A DNA stretch of 64,000 bases. Source: Patagioenas fasciata. Taxonomy: Eukaryota; Chordata; Aves; Columbiformes; Columbidae. The stretch lies in contig NC_092541.1 of the NCBI RefSeq assembly GCF_037038585.1, forward strand, positions 2,849,445-2,913,444, read 5' to 3'. Of the stretch, positions 44,804-58,513 are shown one piece after another (position 1 is the first letter of the stretch; each line of letters opens with the position of its first letter). The translations under genes were made by a program, and so were the position numbers. The notes under the pieces are model-generated. The model saw only the letters and a list, made by a program, of their open reading frames with translations. It was not told the DNA's origin and ran no database searches.

Positions 44804-47800
44804 GGGGGTTGTCACCATGACTGGTTCTTGCTGTCTTGTTGTCCCGTTTAGCATTAGGAATATTTTCAAATACTGCTTATAGTCCCAGTAACAAAAAAGA
44901 TCAAGGAAAGCTCTGCAGACATAGCTACTTAAAGCAAATCCGACCGCCTTTCCATTTGGATTTGCATCACGAGAACTTTTCGTGCTTTAATCCACTTCTC
45001 CATAAAGTTTATGGAGCAGCAACAGCCAGTTGAGTCCAAGCAGAAAAAACACCCACCGACTTGTCAGGGGCCAGGCTATTGTTCTGAGTGAAGAAAAAAC
45101 TCATTAGCTTTTAATGAAAACACAGGGAATAAAAACCAAACAGCACAGAACCCCAGCAAATAATTACTGTGCACCTGACGCAAAGCTGCTCTATCTTCCT
45201 ACACAAACCCGCAGCAAAATGCCCCAACTTATCGCTCTTTGGAGCACGAGCAACAGACAAATGGACTCTAAGGGGAAGAGCGCGAGGTGTCTTGGGTTCC
45301 CAGCTCATCGAGGGCTCTGTCTGGCTGCCCCATGGGTGCTAAATCCACCATGCTTGCCTCACCAGAGCTGCAGCACAGGGACAACAACGCAGCGATGCCA
45401 TCTATTCAGCTCTCTGATGTTCTCTGCTCAAAGTTCCTTGCACAGCAGCAGAAATAGGAGCTTTCTGTGTAATTAACACAGATGTGGTGCAAACCCGCAA
45501 AGTTTTCCTTCCTTTAAGCTACAGTCGTGATGGGGGGAAGGGGAAAAGGAGGTGAATGAATGCATCCTGGCACACACAGGAAGAGAAACAATCGGAATAG
45601 GTGAAAGGGCTTCATGGTGGAAAAAAAATCATCGCCAGTAGCTTGTTAAGGGAACTACAATTAAGCTTCGTTTGCATTCAGTGAAGGTCTTTATCTGGGT
45701 ACCCAGAGTTTCATTAAGCATCTTTTTAGAGCATAAGAAAAATCAATAGCGAGCGAGTTCCATTTACGCTTTTATGTTGAGCTCATTCATGCCAAGGCGG
45801 AAGGAAAATCCCCAACTCGAGTTAATAGTCAAGGAAACAAAGTTCCTGCTTTAAAGTAATGACTCCTCAGAATCCTACTACAAATAAAGGTCTCTGATCC
45901 AAATCCCATCTGCCTTCATGCTCGACAGTGTTAATATCTCTCGATTTTCAGGGACTAATTTAGCAGGAATGCATTTCCCAACGCAGAGCTGTAAAAGAGT
46001 TATCAATACTATGGTTTAATATCCCTCACTACAATCACTGCCTGAAATTATGGAGAATCACATGGAAACACATCAACAGAGACGCACCCACACAGTAAGT
46101 ACTGCTCACATGTAAATATATTATAGTTTAGCTTTAGTAATGTAGTTAAAGCTCTGTCAACATTGCTATTATAAATTATATACCTTTTTAAACACATTTA
46201 TGTGCTAGAAAATGTATGATGTTTCTTTTTTGAATGCCTTAAAGGCTTCATGGGCTCCTAAGCGCCCATTTGGATCTGTGTGGTTAGCCCCTGTGATTAA
46301 TATGGGAATAGCTGAGGTTTTGGTGGATGCAGATTTTCTGCAGCTTCTTTGTACACCCTGTTGACTTTCCCGGGGTGCTCATGCCTGGGTAATAACAATA
46401 GATTTGCCTGAAAATCCCACGTTTTCTACTGCACATCAGTTTGATACGCACACATGTCCGTCTGTCCTCCGCAGGCTGTACCAACAGCACCGGCGTTATT
46501 AACAAGCTACAAGAGAAAATGCTTATCTGCAGATCTCAAAGTGTTTATGCCGCTTAATGAATATTTTCTTGGATGTGGAGGTGATGCACAGAAGGAAAAT
46601 AACGGTGTTCCCGGCTGCTGAGAGAGCAGGACCCACCGCTGGCTCCGCTGCCTTTACCAGCGGGACGGGGCTGCCTGACGGCACCGGGGCCAAAGCAAAG
46701 CGAGGGAGATCCTGGTGCACAGGAGGAGACGATTTATCATTGTTTCAGAAACGTCGACCCAAACCGTTCTTGGCTGGCTGACAAGGGAATCCAGTCCAAG
46801 CCTAATTTTGTTCGCTCACTATCCAGTTTTTGCTAATTGCGTGTAGTAAAGCAAATTAATGGTCCACTAAAAACGCCACTTACGTTAAAAAGCAACTAGG
46901 AAGCGGGAAGCTGTTGCGCAGAGGCCGGCGTGCTGCAGTGATCCCCTGTGCCCAGCAGGTCGGGCTGCAGCGCGCGGCATCGCGGTGCAGGACCTGCAGC
47001 TGCAGGGGACGGCAGCGCCGGGGCCTGGGCTGCAGGACCCGCTCCTGATCGCACACCAAGGCCACCCCACAAATCACCATCAAGGGGTTTTCAACTTGCA
47101 AGCCTTGCCTGAAAGATGACTCCTGGCAGAAAGCAAAGCTCCTCACAAATCCAAATAGCCAACGAGGCTGGGGGGGTCCTAAATATCCCCTCAAAGCTGT
47201 GGGGGCACAAAGCAACTGCCGAGGTGACGCTGCATCTCTCCCACCACTCAGTGTTGTCCAGCCCCATGTCCTTCCAGCTGAGCTGCCCTCTCCCATTCCC
47301 CTTCTCTCCCCATCTCCTCTCTCAGTCCCTGGTGCCCTTTCAGCGGCGGCTCCCACATTCTGCCCCTGATGGGGATCCCAGCGCATTTCAGCCTCAGAAC
47401 AAGCCTGAAACCCAGCGCAGCACAAGATTCCCACGGGATGTAAACAAGTAAACAAGATTTATTCTTTCTTTTATGACCCCGTAACACGTCAGTGAAACAC
47501 AAAGCCCATCCAATGTGAGCAAAACCAGCCTAAAGCTGCTAACAGTTTGTATTTCTGTCCGCTAATAAATTATTCCTCGCAAGCCTCTCTGAAAAGGTCC
47601 TCATTTAAAGGGTGGGACACTGAGGCAGGGCAAGATCACTCATCTGCATTTTGGTTCATCTTGTGAGGCACCGGCTCTGCTAGGAACACAACACAACAGC
47701 GTCTGGGAAGCCAGACCCCACGCTTGTGCAGTGCAATAAGTAACAAACATTTCTGCAAATACAGTCTGGCATCTACGGGAAAAAATAATCAACATCAGTA

Positions 47801-50232
47801 CCACAGAGGAGACTACAGGCCAAATAGTTTTGAGTCCCATCCATTGCAGTGGCAGTGGCTTCAGTGTATTTTCTCAGCCAAAATCCTTTCAAGAGAAGCA
47901 GGACTAAGCAGGGCTGAGGCGGGAGGGAGCTGAGTTCAGCGAGCATGTTCCAGGGACAAGACACAAGGAGGCTGTCTTGCCCGTATCTGCAGCAGCTCTC
48001 ACTGTTAACAGAAGTACAGGCAGTGAATGCGAAGACAGGAGCATTCAGCAGAGCCACGGGCACCCTGGGGACTGGGGGAGATGCCCATTAGGCATTACGA
48101 TAATGCAAAGGATGATTTTACAGTTGTGTGGCAGGATGGAGCCTGACTAAAGGGCAGAATTACTGTTCTGGAGAAAATTCAGATGGGGTTACTGCTCTGC
48201 AGACCAAAGCAAGAATCCCTGTGCGGGGAGCTGGGAGAGGGACTCGGGATTCCAGATTTGACCCAGTGCTGCTCCCTGAGCGGGGCTGTGGGTGCTGAGG
48301 GCCTTGATTTCCCCTCCTGGCGAGGCTCCCGGGGTGACACCAGGACACTCCTTTTCCAAAGGGCTCCAAAACATCTTAATGGCCAACCCAGGGAATTTAC
48401 ATCCTCTCCCCCGTTTCTGTGGAGCAGAGGGTCTGTTACCGCTGTGAGAAAGCCCAGGCGATGGCCGATGGCAACACTCCGGTGCTCAATTCCCAACAGG
48501 GCAATTTCTTGAACGTTCTTCTGTTGTGTGTGAGCACAGAGCGACGCTTGGGCTGCCTGTTCATCTGTGCACATTACAATAACCCCAGAGATTTCTTTAT
48601 AAAAAGAAAGCTGCAGCACATTCCTATTAGACGAACAAGTCCAGAAAACACAGCGGGTTCATTTGAGAAGGCTGTCTATCTCCAAAGCTGCACATCAGGC
48701 AATTTAGACAATCTAATAATTAGAGTATTTTATTAACTGACCAAAGTGAGAGCAATAGAACTCATTAATATTTAACTTACCGGGGCTCCCCAAACTGCCG
48801 TATATTTAGCATCTTTACTGACATTTTTATACCTCCTTTTTTATGGTGCGTTGTTTTATTCTGAAGAGCCTGGTGTGCTCGGGGCTGCCCTGGGGAGGGA
48901 GGCGCAGGACACAACAGGGGATGCCGAGGTGGGACCCAAGGGGACAAGCTCTGGCCAAGGGTGCTCCAGTTGGGATGGGTTTTGAAGGACCGTGGGTGAC
49001 TCTGTAACTCAAACACTTTAATTAACGAAGTCGGGATTTCCAAAAAGCACCTGGTGATCCAAACCAGGAAAATTCCCTCAAGTTCGGAATAAGTTTTAAA
49101 TCAATGGGCTGGTTTTAAAAGAGTTCAAATGCCCTCCTCATCAAGCTAATTCTTCTCAATAAAGGCCATGGAAGTTTTGACATTAACTACAGGATAACCC
49201 ACCCAAGCTGCTCGTTGCTGTTACCTGGTCCTTCAGTGCTATTCTAAATTCTGCAGGTTCTTCATTTCCCAACTCTGAGTGAAGACTGATAACAGCGAAC
49301 CAAACTTTAAAAACCCCTGGATTCCCAGTATTTAAAAGATTTTAAAGGTTCACGATAAGGCCGGGGGGGTGCTTTCCGCTTTGAACACTCAAAATGCAAC
49401 AGCAGCAGTTTCAAAGTTACGCATACCTCTTGATTTTTCTATGTATATATGTAAATAACAACGCAAATCCACCTCCATACAGCCGGAGCACAGACGCTTG
49501 CCTCCTACCTATGACATTTTCCCAAAGCAGAGTGTTCTGTTTGCTCCTATGATTGTTACTTGCCTCCAAAATTCTTGCATAATACCTCAGGTAGCAGAAT
49601 AATTGATAAGTCGGTGTAAAAGCAAAGCTGTGCAGCTGCTCAGTCTGCAGAGCTATGGAACAGGAGGGATCGCAGTGCAAAACCCACTGTGTCTGCACAC
49701 ATTAGTGCGCCCAGAACACGACACCCACAGAGAAGCGCAGGAAGCAAAGCTCCGCTGCTGATAAAGGGACCTGTCACAAGTGTTGATATTACAGCTTTGC
49801 TTTTTGAACACATGCCTTTGTGTATATTTGATTTTTCATTAATTAACTCTCTGTTCCACACACCACCCAAACACTTCTTGGACTTTACAAGGCATCCTAA
49901 CAAAAGTTTTCTTGTTTTCTTTCTGTCTCTAGGTGTTATGACATTTCCAGGGTTGTAGCTGGCGCTCGTGTTTATAAAGCAGGGGAATTCCACGCATGGC
50001 GCTAGAACAGATATTTTAACAGTATGTTACAAATATTGTCAATTCGATATTTTTTCCCTTGCATTTTCAAACACATCATAAATCTAGGCTAGGTTTCTGT
50101 GTCTGAACCCTGCTTACCACTGAGCTGGAGACTCTTGGCAGGAGCGCAAAGAGGGGTTTTTATAAATACAACTTAGGAAAATCACTGTGCACTCCATTAA
50201 TTCAGGAACACTCTGCCTCAGCTTCAAAGGGG

Positions 50233-50249
50233 ATCTTTACAGTAAAGAT
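50233..50249. other. 17-base odd palindrome
   Basis: ATCTTTAC and GTAAAGAT are exact reverse complements around a single A. It could be a dimeric protein-binding site. No factor is identified. Confidence 0.6.
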
Positions 50250-51019
50250 GGTGGCTTTGCTGCTTTAATGATTTGCTACTTGTACTTGTCATAACTACAT
50301 GAAGCAAATATGCGCTAGCAGGGAGCAGTGGGCTGGGGAAACGCACAGTTCCGTCTCCCATCCAGCTCCGCTTCAGTTCAATAGGTTTGAGGCTTTACAC
50401 AGAAAAGCTCCTTCAGAAATCTAACACTCCAGGCCATTGTATGATGCCAGTTAATGATAGAAAACTGGAGGTGTTCCTGGTTCCATAGCCACGCTGTGCA
50501 CGGCGACAACAGCCGGCCCCAGACCGCTGATGCCCCCGGGGTGTCTGCACCCAAGCAGGGCCAAGCATCCACGCTCCATCCCAACAGCGTGCACCAACAG
50601 ATAAGGGGCCTACTAAGACTTTCCACATTGTTACTTAATCCTTTTACAGAACACGAAGGCTCCCAGTCTTTAAGCCGTGTTTTAGCGCAGCTTGGCCCTC
50701 ACCCTGCCGTACATTTGGATTTATCCCTCCTGCTTCAGGAGGTGCCATTTCCGGGGGCTGAGCACAGAGCCGGGAAAAGCAGCAAATCCGGATCCAGTTC
50801 TGGGCACACCGGTAGATGCTCTGCTGCCTTAAGCACGTTTCTTGAGGCTCGGTTTTCCTAAATTTAACAAACAGGAACAACAATCCTCACTCTCACATTT
50901 TGCCTATTTATGCATATTTTGAGGAGCTATGCAGAAAACACGCAGCACATAGGAAAAATTCCAGCAAAGCCAAACTTCCAGCTTGACCCACAGCTCTTAT
51001 CTAACTACACAGGCATCAT

Positions 51020-51125
51020 CTTCTTCTTTAACCCTTCCTTTTGCATTGCTGCCTGTCCCTCCATCCTCCTCCCAAACTCTCATCTCTCCCCCTGTTTTCC
51101 TCCTCCCATCGCTGCGTTCCCCCGA
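51020..51125. repeat. Pyrimidine-rich low-complexity tract
   Basis: About 105 bases of mostly C and T on the plus strand, with CTTCTTCTTT, CCTCCTCCC and CTCTCCCCCTG words. It would serve as a generic polypyrimidine tract, but no convincing exon follows. Confidence 0.5.
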
Positions 51126-53583
51126 CCAGCTGGCTCTCCCAACCAAAGCTGCCGCAGAACGTTTCCCCTGTGCTGAATTCAGAGGCAGAAACAGTGGAAA
51201 GGAGCGTGGGGGCGGGCTGAGACTGACCCAGGTCCTCTCCAGATTTTCTTTGCCAACTTTCCTCAGCTCTCTTTCCACAAAGGGGAGGTTGCTGCAAGAC
51301 AGCAATGGCATGCACATATAAAATATATTAAGTGTATAAAATGCTTTGCAAAGGCAGCCAGGCCTCCTCCAAAGGGAAATATGAGTCGCTCTGGGGCTCT
51401 GTTCGAAGAGCACCTAAGGAACAAGGCAAGAAGGCTCTGCAGGAGCAGCCTCCAGCCAGCGCCGTCACTGGGTGTGGGTGAACCGGGCCCAGCAGCTCAG
51501 CCTGCGGCCGGTGCTCCGTTCGCTTCCACCTTCCCAAAACCACATGAGTGTTTCCAACCCACCCTCAAGGCAAAAACTGAATTCCTGTTTCAGTTACACC
51601 TTCCCAAAACTGCACTGGAATATCCAACTCACCCTCAAGGCGAGACCTGTGCTCCTGTTTCACATACACTTCTGCTCGCTGGGAGATATCAAACCCCTTC
51701 TATTAATTCCAGGCACTAAAGGAAACCAAGAGGTTGGGCCAGCTGGAATCTGAGGTTTTGGTTTTCAGGAGGTTCCCCACACAGCTCTGAGTTGAGGAGC
51801 TCCCCGGTCTCCAGCAGACGTGCTCCCAAGTCGTGCTAATCCCCTGCAGAAAGGCCATTTACTGCCAAAAACACCCCTTTTCCTCGGCCACAGCCTGTTA
51901 TCGGTGCACTGGGATGCAGCTCATTTGCACTGGGGTTTGCAGTGCTCTTACCAACATGTCCAGCCACATGAGGTTGGTTTTTTCCTATAAAACCGAGCCC
52001 CACAGTGTAGTTCACTGGCATGAGAGTTCTCCCCATCACCCTTCCACCCACAACAAGGGATCATCACCGGGGCTGGGGCTCTCCAAGCAATGGCCAAGCC
52101 CATGTTTTCACTCCCAACTTGTCCTGCTTTCTTACTAAATTTTTTTCCGAATAGTATTAGTTCTCAAAATGAGCACATTTGTAGATAAGGACATACCTGA
52201 AGACCCAAGCACTTGTGCAGTAATTCCAAGCAGGGGTTTCAGCAAGGCGCTTCATTCACCTATCTATACATAGTTCTACAAACAGACATTCCTGATGTTA
52301 CCCAGGCTTCCAGCTCCATAAAAGAATATTTGAGAAGAACAGAAGCATCCCTCCTCCACCCTTTAAATTGTATGAACTTCCAAAATTAACAAAAAAAACA
52401 CCCTAATTTCGAGCCCTTTTATGTGTTCTGCTCCTCTCTCACTCTCTTTTTCTTTTAATTTTGAACACAGCTGTCTGTTGTACTTTCTCAAATGATGCCA
52501 GATGCTGGGTTCATCAACCAAACGCATGAAAACAATGGTTTGAAAGCAATTAGAAGCACCGAGGCTGCACCGAGGCTCATATTAAAACGTGATAACACTG
52601 TTCTAGTGGGAATTGCGCTGCTACTGCATTTCTGACATGTCTGTGCTGAAAGTGGGGCCTGAGCGAGGAAGAACACACTGGAATTTATTCCTAGAGTAAA
52701 TGAAGGATTAGCTGAGTTGGAACATTCACAAGGGTTTTTATTACAGCCCCAGCTCCTGTCTTGTTTGAACATCAGCAGATCCTTCAGCCGGTGCTCATGT
52801 ATCGCAACCATTATGGAAGGAAAAGGGTCGAAGTCACTGAAGCACAGGCCTTGGCTGCAGCGAGGAATGGGAGCTGAGCTCCAGCGATCCCACAGAGCCA
52901 AAGGAGCCCCGGGTCAGCTCTCAGCAAATACTTATCCATCAATTGCCCCAAATACGCAGAAGTACCCACAGACACAGCTTATGACCCTGGAAAGTTTAAA
53001 TCATCACCCGTATTACTGCGGAAATAAAGATCAAAGTCACAATCAGAATCTCCCAGCTTCTTAACAGACACAATGAGAGATGGTCACAGGCCTGAGGAGT
53101 TTACAGCCTGGCCATTTGTCTGCACCTGGAGGTCGATCCAGTTTCAAGTTCGGGTTAACGTGCAGCGATGAGACTGGAGGAAGTTGCTGCAGGTTCCCCA
53201 GCGGTCCGCTCCTACCAACGGGAACATTCGGCCCTTTCTGGGCTTTAAGCCTTTTCTGCAGACTGAAGTTTTGCAGTAAACTTTCCTGGGCTAGTCCAAG
53301 ACAACACATTTACATCAGCACCAGACAGTTTTGTATTATTTGCTCACCAGGGTAAGCAGAAAAGGGTTTGTGTTGTTCAGAACACAAACCCCAGCTCCTG
53401 CTACAGCCCTCACCACAACTTTACCCTTTTCCACCCCTGAGAACCTCCACACACAGCTGTACATTCAGTTTAAGTTCTTCTCGTTGTTGATTTGCATCAA
53501 AACCACCAGACACATCCAGCCCTCCCCACTCCCCGGGCTCAACGCAGGGAGAACTCGTCCATTCTTCCCTGGCTCGTACTCAC

Positions 53584-53609
53584 CTCGGGACGCACGCTCC
53601 AAGCGGTAC
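53584..53609 (-). other. Candidate micro-exon (unproven), minus strand, 26 nt
   Basis: On the minus strand, TTTGTTTTGCTCTTTTAG precedes GTACCGCTTGGAGCGTGCGT plus CCCGAG, followed by the good donor GTGAGTACG. It begins in phase 2 and ends in phase 1. Joined after 61416-61521 it would complete an AGG codon and read YRLERASR. Micro-exons of this size are real in neural genes, but the unit is also short enough to arise by chance. Confidence 0.2.
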
Positions 53610-56204
53610 CTAAAAGAGCAAAACAAAGAGACAAGCATAAGCATACGTTATTTTCTTAATGATTTATTCCACCCTGATGAATAAGTTACAGCTGGGAGAA
53701 TCATTTCAGAACTGCCGCCAGACACCCAGCGAATGATCACCATGCATTTAGTGCAAAAAGCCCCAAGAAGAACAGGGAGTCCCGCAGCCACCAGCCGGCC
53801 CCGCTCTCACACTCTGGGCACATCTTGGGTTGACATGAGTTGTTTTAATATGGGAACAGCGCTGGTGAGTTTTGGAAGCAGATCCAGGATTGGGGATAAA
53901 CCACAAAGTGACCCATTCACAGGCAAGACGTGCAACAGAGGGTTGGTCTATAGGCATTAGTGGCAAGAATCCAGTACGTAAAAATCCAATCAATTTGTTT
54001 CCTCATTAAAAGCTTTCACAAAGAAAATGATTTAACACAAACATTCAAGCTACTGACACAGATTAATTAGAAAACAACAACAGAATTCCGATTAAGGGCA
54101 TAATATTTATTTGACTTGCTTGCTTTGGACAAAGAAAATAGAATGTGTGCGCAGATAGAGGAAACTTTGCTGGGTGAAGGGGCTCGGTGACAGATCCCAG
54201 CTGTGTGAGACGGGAGGAACCACGGGGCAGCCGTCCCCGTTGTCACCACCAGCCCTTTCCCGTCCTATGGCAGCCACGTCTTATCTCTGAAGTCCAGAGA
54301 AGCGACACCAGCAGCCCAAGGGCAGAGGGACAGCAGAGCAGCTCCATCCTTTTGTTTCCAATCAACATTAACTATTACTTAACGCTTCCTTGGAGAATTC
54401 AAACATTATTCAAGACTTGATTTGAGAATCTCCCTCCCCAGGCTCTGGGAGACCCATGTTCCCCTCACCCCGAGTCCAGCACCCCCAGAGCTGAAATACT
54501 TTTGTCTCCTGAACAGACTGCGAGACAAGGACAGAAAAATCACTCCTTGGTTTGTGAACTTTTGTCTCTTGTGCTTGAGAGACTGTCCTAATCTCCCCTG
54601 AACATGTTTTAGTGATAACATTTACTGCACTAGGACCAAAATGATTTTCTGTCACTTCTCATTCCAGTTCAATAAAAGTATAAGAGCTTTGTTTCTAACC
54701 TCTGTCATTTTTAATACAGTAAAATGGTTTAAAAAAATGTAAAATTGAGTTCCATTTCCTACTGGACCAGCAAGCCCGTGTTCGCCTCACTCCGATCAAA
54801 TTTAAAGGGGGAGGGAAATATCAAAAAGATGCTTTGGGTTTTTTTTAAAGCATAAGGAAACAGTTAAAAATTCTAATCTCATCAGATCAGGATGTGTCTT
54901 TAATCTCATGCTTTGATCATTTTCACTCTGGAAAGGCTTAAACAGAGAATGAAAGTTAGTTTAAAATTTAATCGGGAGTGGGAGGAAGATGGTCTTGTTC
55001 CTACGGAAGATAAAAGAGTAATGATCTAATTCCTTCATCTGCCACTGACTGCAGGAAAATCTTGAATAAATTACGTATCTTGAGAGCTCAAAAGGCACCC
55101 ACAGACGATGCCGTGGTATTTTCTGTACGTTCACTTACAGGCTTTCTTTCTTCCTGATGTTTCGGAGGTGTCTAAGCCAGGATGAGCAGAAACAGGACTT
55201 TTGGCATCTGTTCCCCCAGCCCGTCCTGCCGGTAACTTCAGCTTTAGCTGCTCAGCAACTTAGATTTCTACAATTTTCAGAGTTGACCTGAGGTTTTTGT
55301 TGCTGTTCCTGCATTACCCAAGAAATGCAATTATTTGGGCAAAACACCCATTTCTGCTGCAACAGCCTGGGGAGCAAAGGGGTTGGTTCAAGCACACCCA
55401 GGTGAGAGCAGCGCCCAGCCCTGCACAGAGCGGAACAGCAGCACACGAGCCGCTTAGAGCCATTCTCCAAAGTGCGGAGCTTGAGGCCAATTATCCTTCC
55501 CAATTAAGACAGGACCAACTGACAAGCGTGTTACACCTTTAACACACCCTGTCCGTGGGTAACAGGCGGTTACACGCTTCATTCTTTGTAGGGGTTTACC
55601 CTGAACCCATAGCTACGGGTGGGATCCACCAAGAACAGCACTGGTTAAGGCAAAACACAGCAGAGTTTCCAGCCAAATAGGAAGGTCCCATCCACATCAG
55701 GCCTTGAGAGAGGGGAGGGACATGAGGAAAACGCTTGTCAATTCACTAATTTCAGCCAATTCAGCTCACGAAGGAATCCACTAAGAATTTGGATGCAATA
55801 TGTAAAGTGAGGAACTAACCCAGAACTATCAGATTTCCACTACAGAGGCAAAGCCAAGGGGTACCCTGCCAATGCTTCAACCAAATACATCCTACAGGGA
55901 TCTCTCCCTTGTGGTTTGTGATGAACCACCCACCTCTCTCGCCTCCTGGGTGTGGATTCTGGGCCAGGCGGGAAGAAGCCACAGATTTGTTCTGCTGAAA
56001 ACACAACGTGTTTCTCATGGTTGCATTTGGCCTTTGAGGCTCTGCACTCTCAACACGCAAACGAGGGCCTCGCTTTGCTGGAAATGGTGATGTCGCATCC
56101 CATCAACGCACAGAAATCCAGTAAAATGTTACCCACGATAAACACACCCGCTCGGGTTTGCTGGAGGGGTCAAACCAGACCCATCTGGGGCTGAGAGCGA
56201 AAAC
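53610..56204. other. Non-coding DNA
   Basis: Single-copy sequence without recognisable genes. An AT-rich stretch at 54660-55000 is the only compositional feature, apart from a doubtful MIR-like fragment at 55021-55085. Confidence 0.4.
55021..55085 (-). repeat. Doubtful MIR-like fragment
   Basis: TTCATCTGCCACTGACTGCA followed by AATCTTGAATAAATTACGTA resembles the 'ctgccactgacttgctgtgtgaccttgggcaagtcactta' part of MIR read on its minus strand. The match is weak. Confidence 0.25.
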
Positions 56205-56288
56205 TGCTGTCTGGAATCTTATGGTCCGAATTATACAGGGGGCCAAACTGGATGGTTATAATGGTCCCTTTGCAGCTCTAATGTCTAT
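56205..56288 (+). mobile_element. Old CR1 3' end fragment
   Basis: ACAGGGGGCCAAACTGGATG, then GTTATAATGGTCCCTTT, then AATGTCTAT match the 3' terminus of old CR1 subfamilies (ggactagatgatcataatggtcccttctggcc...aatctatga). It is more diverged than the fragment at 8180-8336, so it is an older insertion. It is non-coding. Confidence 0.65.
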
Positions 56289-57070
56289 AAAACCCTAAAC
56301 CCCACTTTCCTCTCAGACTCCATTTCAGCAGGAACCATAAAATAAAGTCAGGTTTCAATCAAATTTCCTGTATTTTCCTGTCCAATTAAGAACGCTAATA
56401 TCACCACAGATGTTATTAAATTGGATATTTCAAGACAGTGTAATTTGTTTGGTGCACAGGATTTGTTGGTTTTTAATGTTTGCAAAAAAAAAATGCTTAA
56501 AAATCAATGCTGTACAAGATTTCAAGCAGGAAAAAGTAATACTAAAATGGGATTGGGGAGCTCACCATTAGCAAAGCTGGTTAGAAACCACTTCAAATGC
56601 ATTTCTCGGTTAAATGTTCCAGAAGCAGCAGCAGCAGCTATGCAAAGACTCTGGTTACACAGTTTCAATCATTTACAGTCCTCAGGTTTCAGATTAACAA
56701 TGCATTCACCAGGAAATGGATGGGGAAACAGAGGTAATTTCATCAGCTGGAATGGAAAACGATGCAAATTACTGAAAGGAGGTGAAGCCAGAAGGCACCA
56801 AACTGCATTACTGGCAGGGGAACGGCCACGGCCAGGCCAGGTAGGGAAGCAGGTAGGATATAACGGCTGAATCCAATTTGTGCCCCAATTTGTACCAGCA
56901 CACACCCCAGTGCCCCCCACCCAGAGGATAAAACAGCTTGGGGAGCTCACTTCTAATGCAGAAAATGCGAATTAAAACCCACTCGGCACCTCTGAAGTGA
57001 CAGGGACTTGCTTTTATTTTTTGCAGAATGAATCTGTATTTAATGGCCAAAGTAAGTGTGAATGAAACCC

Positions 57071-57100
57071 TGCTCAGCAAGATCATTTCCTTGCTGAGCA
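57071..57100. other. Perfect 11-bp hairpin with an 8-base loop
   Basis: TGCTCAGCAAG, loop ATCATTTC, then CTTGCTGAGCA are exact reverse complements. The stem is too short for a canonical pre-microRNA (about 22 bp or more) but would be stable in RNA. No T run follows, so it is not a polymerase III terminator context. Confidence 0.7.
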
Positions 57101-58507
57101 AATAAATTCCAGCCCTCTGAAGAACGAGAAGGAGGAGAACAGCACTTTGCCTAATTAAGGACAATGTGCTGGAGCTACAGTCCAGCCCTGGCATTAATGT
57201 GCTCAGCTCAATTATCTGCCCATCAGGTCATTCTTAAATTCCTTTTTATCTTGGTATCGCACGTTATTCAGCATAATGAGTTTAATATTGGTAGGAATTA
57301 CAGGCAGTGCATTTACACTAATGAAGCAAAATTACCCTGAAATTGCATTTTCTTTAATTTCAGTCTTAAAACTTTAAAATCAGGCTGAAAATTGAAGCAA
57401 TAAATGTAGTTAATATGGTTAGAAGTTTATTAAAACAGGCCAAACACACTGCTTTAGACAGGATTTTGAATGCCTTTCCATTAGTGAATCTTTCACAAGC
57501 CTATTGTGAATCGCCACAGAAAGGACCAAGTTTGACCCAATTATTAGGCAAAGTTCTCCTGGTGTTGAGCTGCCTACAGTTCGGCTACACCCGTAAACCA
57601 GTAAACCCAGTAGCTCACTGGTTTGTGAGCTGCAGCGGCTCAATGGGATTTGTCACCCAACCCGAGGCTATCACACACCTCCGTTTGGGGTCAAACCACC
57701 CTCTTATGGGTGCATGTGAGAACCTTGATAATAATTAAGCCCCTTTCTTTTCATTTCTGCTTTGATATACAACAGGTCTGCCTCGCTCTCCTTGTAGCAC
57801 TATTACATTTCACCTCAGGGGGAAAAAAATACCAAGAATTTGTTTCCATCAATGCGAACTTGCCTTCCAACAGGGAGTTTAAATGACTAGCTGACTCCAA
57901 GGAGAGAGAGGAACGATTTATCTCCATATTTTTAAATAAATCCCATTCTCCCCATCTCACCCCCTGCCATTCTAACTGCTCTAGAAATGTCGAAATGCTG
58001 AGGTGAGGTCATTTAACAGCAAGCAGACTTTTTTTTGGCTACTGCTCTTGGCAAAGGACAAGAATGGGCTTGTGTTCCTGAGCAGGTCCTGTCCCCCCGC
58101 AGCCCGGGTGTCGGGAGCTACTGCAACCAAACCCTCAGCACCAAGGGACCCGAAACAGAAGCCACCGACAACCTTTGGGGCTTTGGGGGGTCAAGCAAAA
58201 CTCTTCCCCAGCACCACATCCTCCCCTAGACAAGCGCTGCTTTTTAAGCATCACAAATACACATCCTGTTCAGGACTAGAAAAGAGTCCTCAGCCCACGG
58301 TCAGGACACAGGAACTGTTTGAGCTGCCACGCTGTGAGACCCTCATCCCTCACACGGATGTTCCTGGGGACCCAGCGCCTTCCGGGGCTTGCTGTGCTGA
58401 GCACCACACAGAGCAATCAGGGAAAGCATTAAAGAAGGTTAGCAACAAAACCAAAGAGATGAGCAGGAAAGAATTGCCAGGCCAGAATTTATATACAAGA
58501 TATTAGA

Positions 58508-58513
58508 AAGTGG
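58508..58513. repeat. Target-site duplication, left copy (AAGTGG)
   Basis: Exact 6-bp direct repeat of 58786-58791 flanking the solo LTR. It shows insertion by a retroviral integrase and sets the element boundaries. Confidence 0.8.

Larger units (their letters stand above)
43221..53583. other. Non-coding DNA, possibly intronic
   Basis: About 10 kb without recognised repeats or genes. Notable points are a hairpin at 44786-44803, a 17-base odd palindrome at 50233-50249 and a pyrimidine-rich stretch at 51020-51125. Open frames are scattered and short, apart from one of 191 codons at 46880-47455 on minus without recognisable domains. If the candidate exons flanking it are real, this would be an intron. 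Confidence 0.4.
56289..58513. other. Non-coding DNA with an AT-rich block and a perfect hairpin
   Basis: 57235-57420 is AT-rich with TTTAATATTGG- and TAATGAAG-like words and could be a conserved element. 57071-57100 is a perfect inverted repeat. A further octamer ATGCAAAT lies at 56762-56769. No gene is recognised. The 149-codon plus frame at 56421-56870 has chance composition. Confidence 0.4.

Noticed and set aside
47585..47650. Possible MIR-like GACACTGAGGCAGGGCAAG
   Set aside because: Short single match; order of other motifs not seen.
48781..48889. Minus-strand exon-like unit with excellent acceptor (CTCCCTCCCCAG) and donor (GTAAGTT)
   Set aside because: Open in one frame, but its end phase does not fit the 43104-43220 unit and the peptide is not protein-like. 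It shows how easily strong pseudo-exons arise here.
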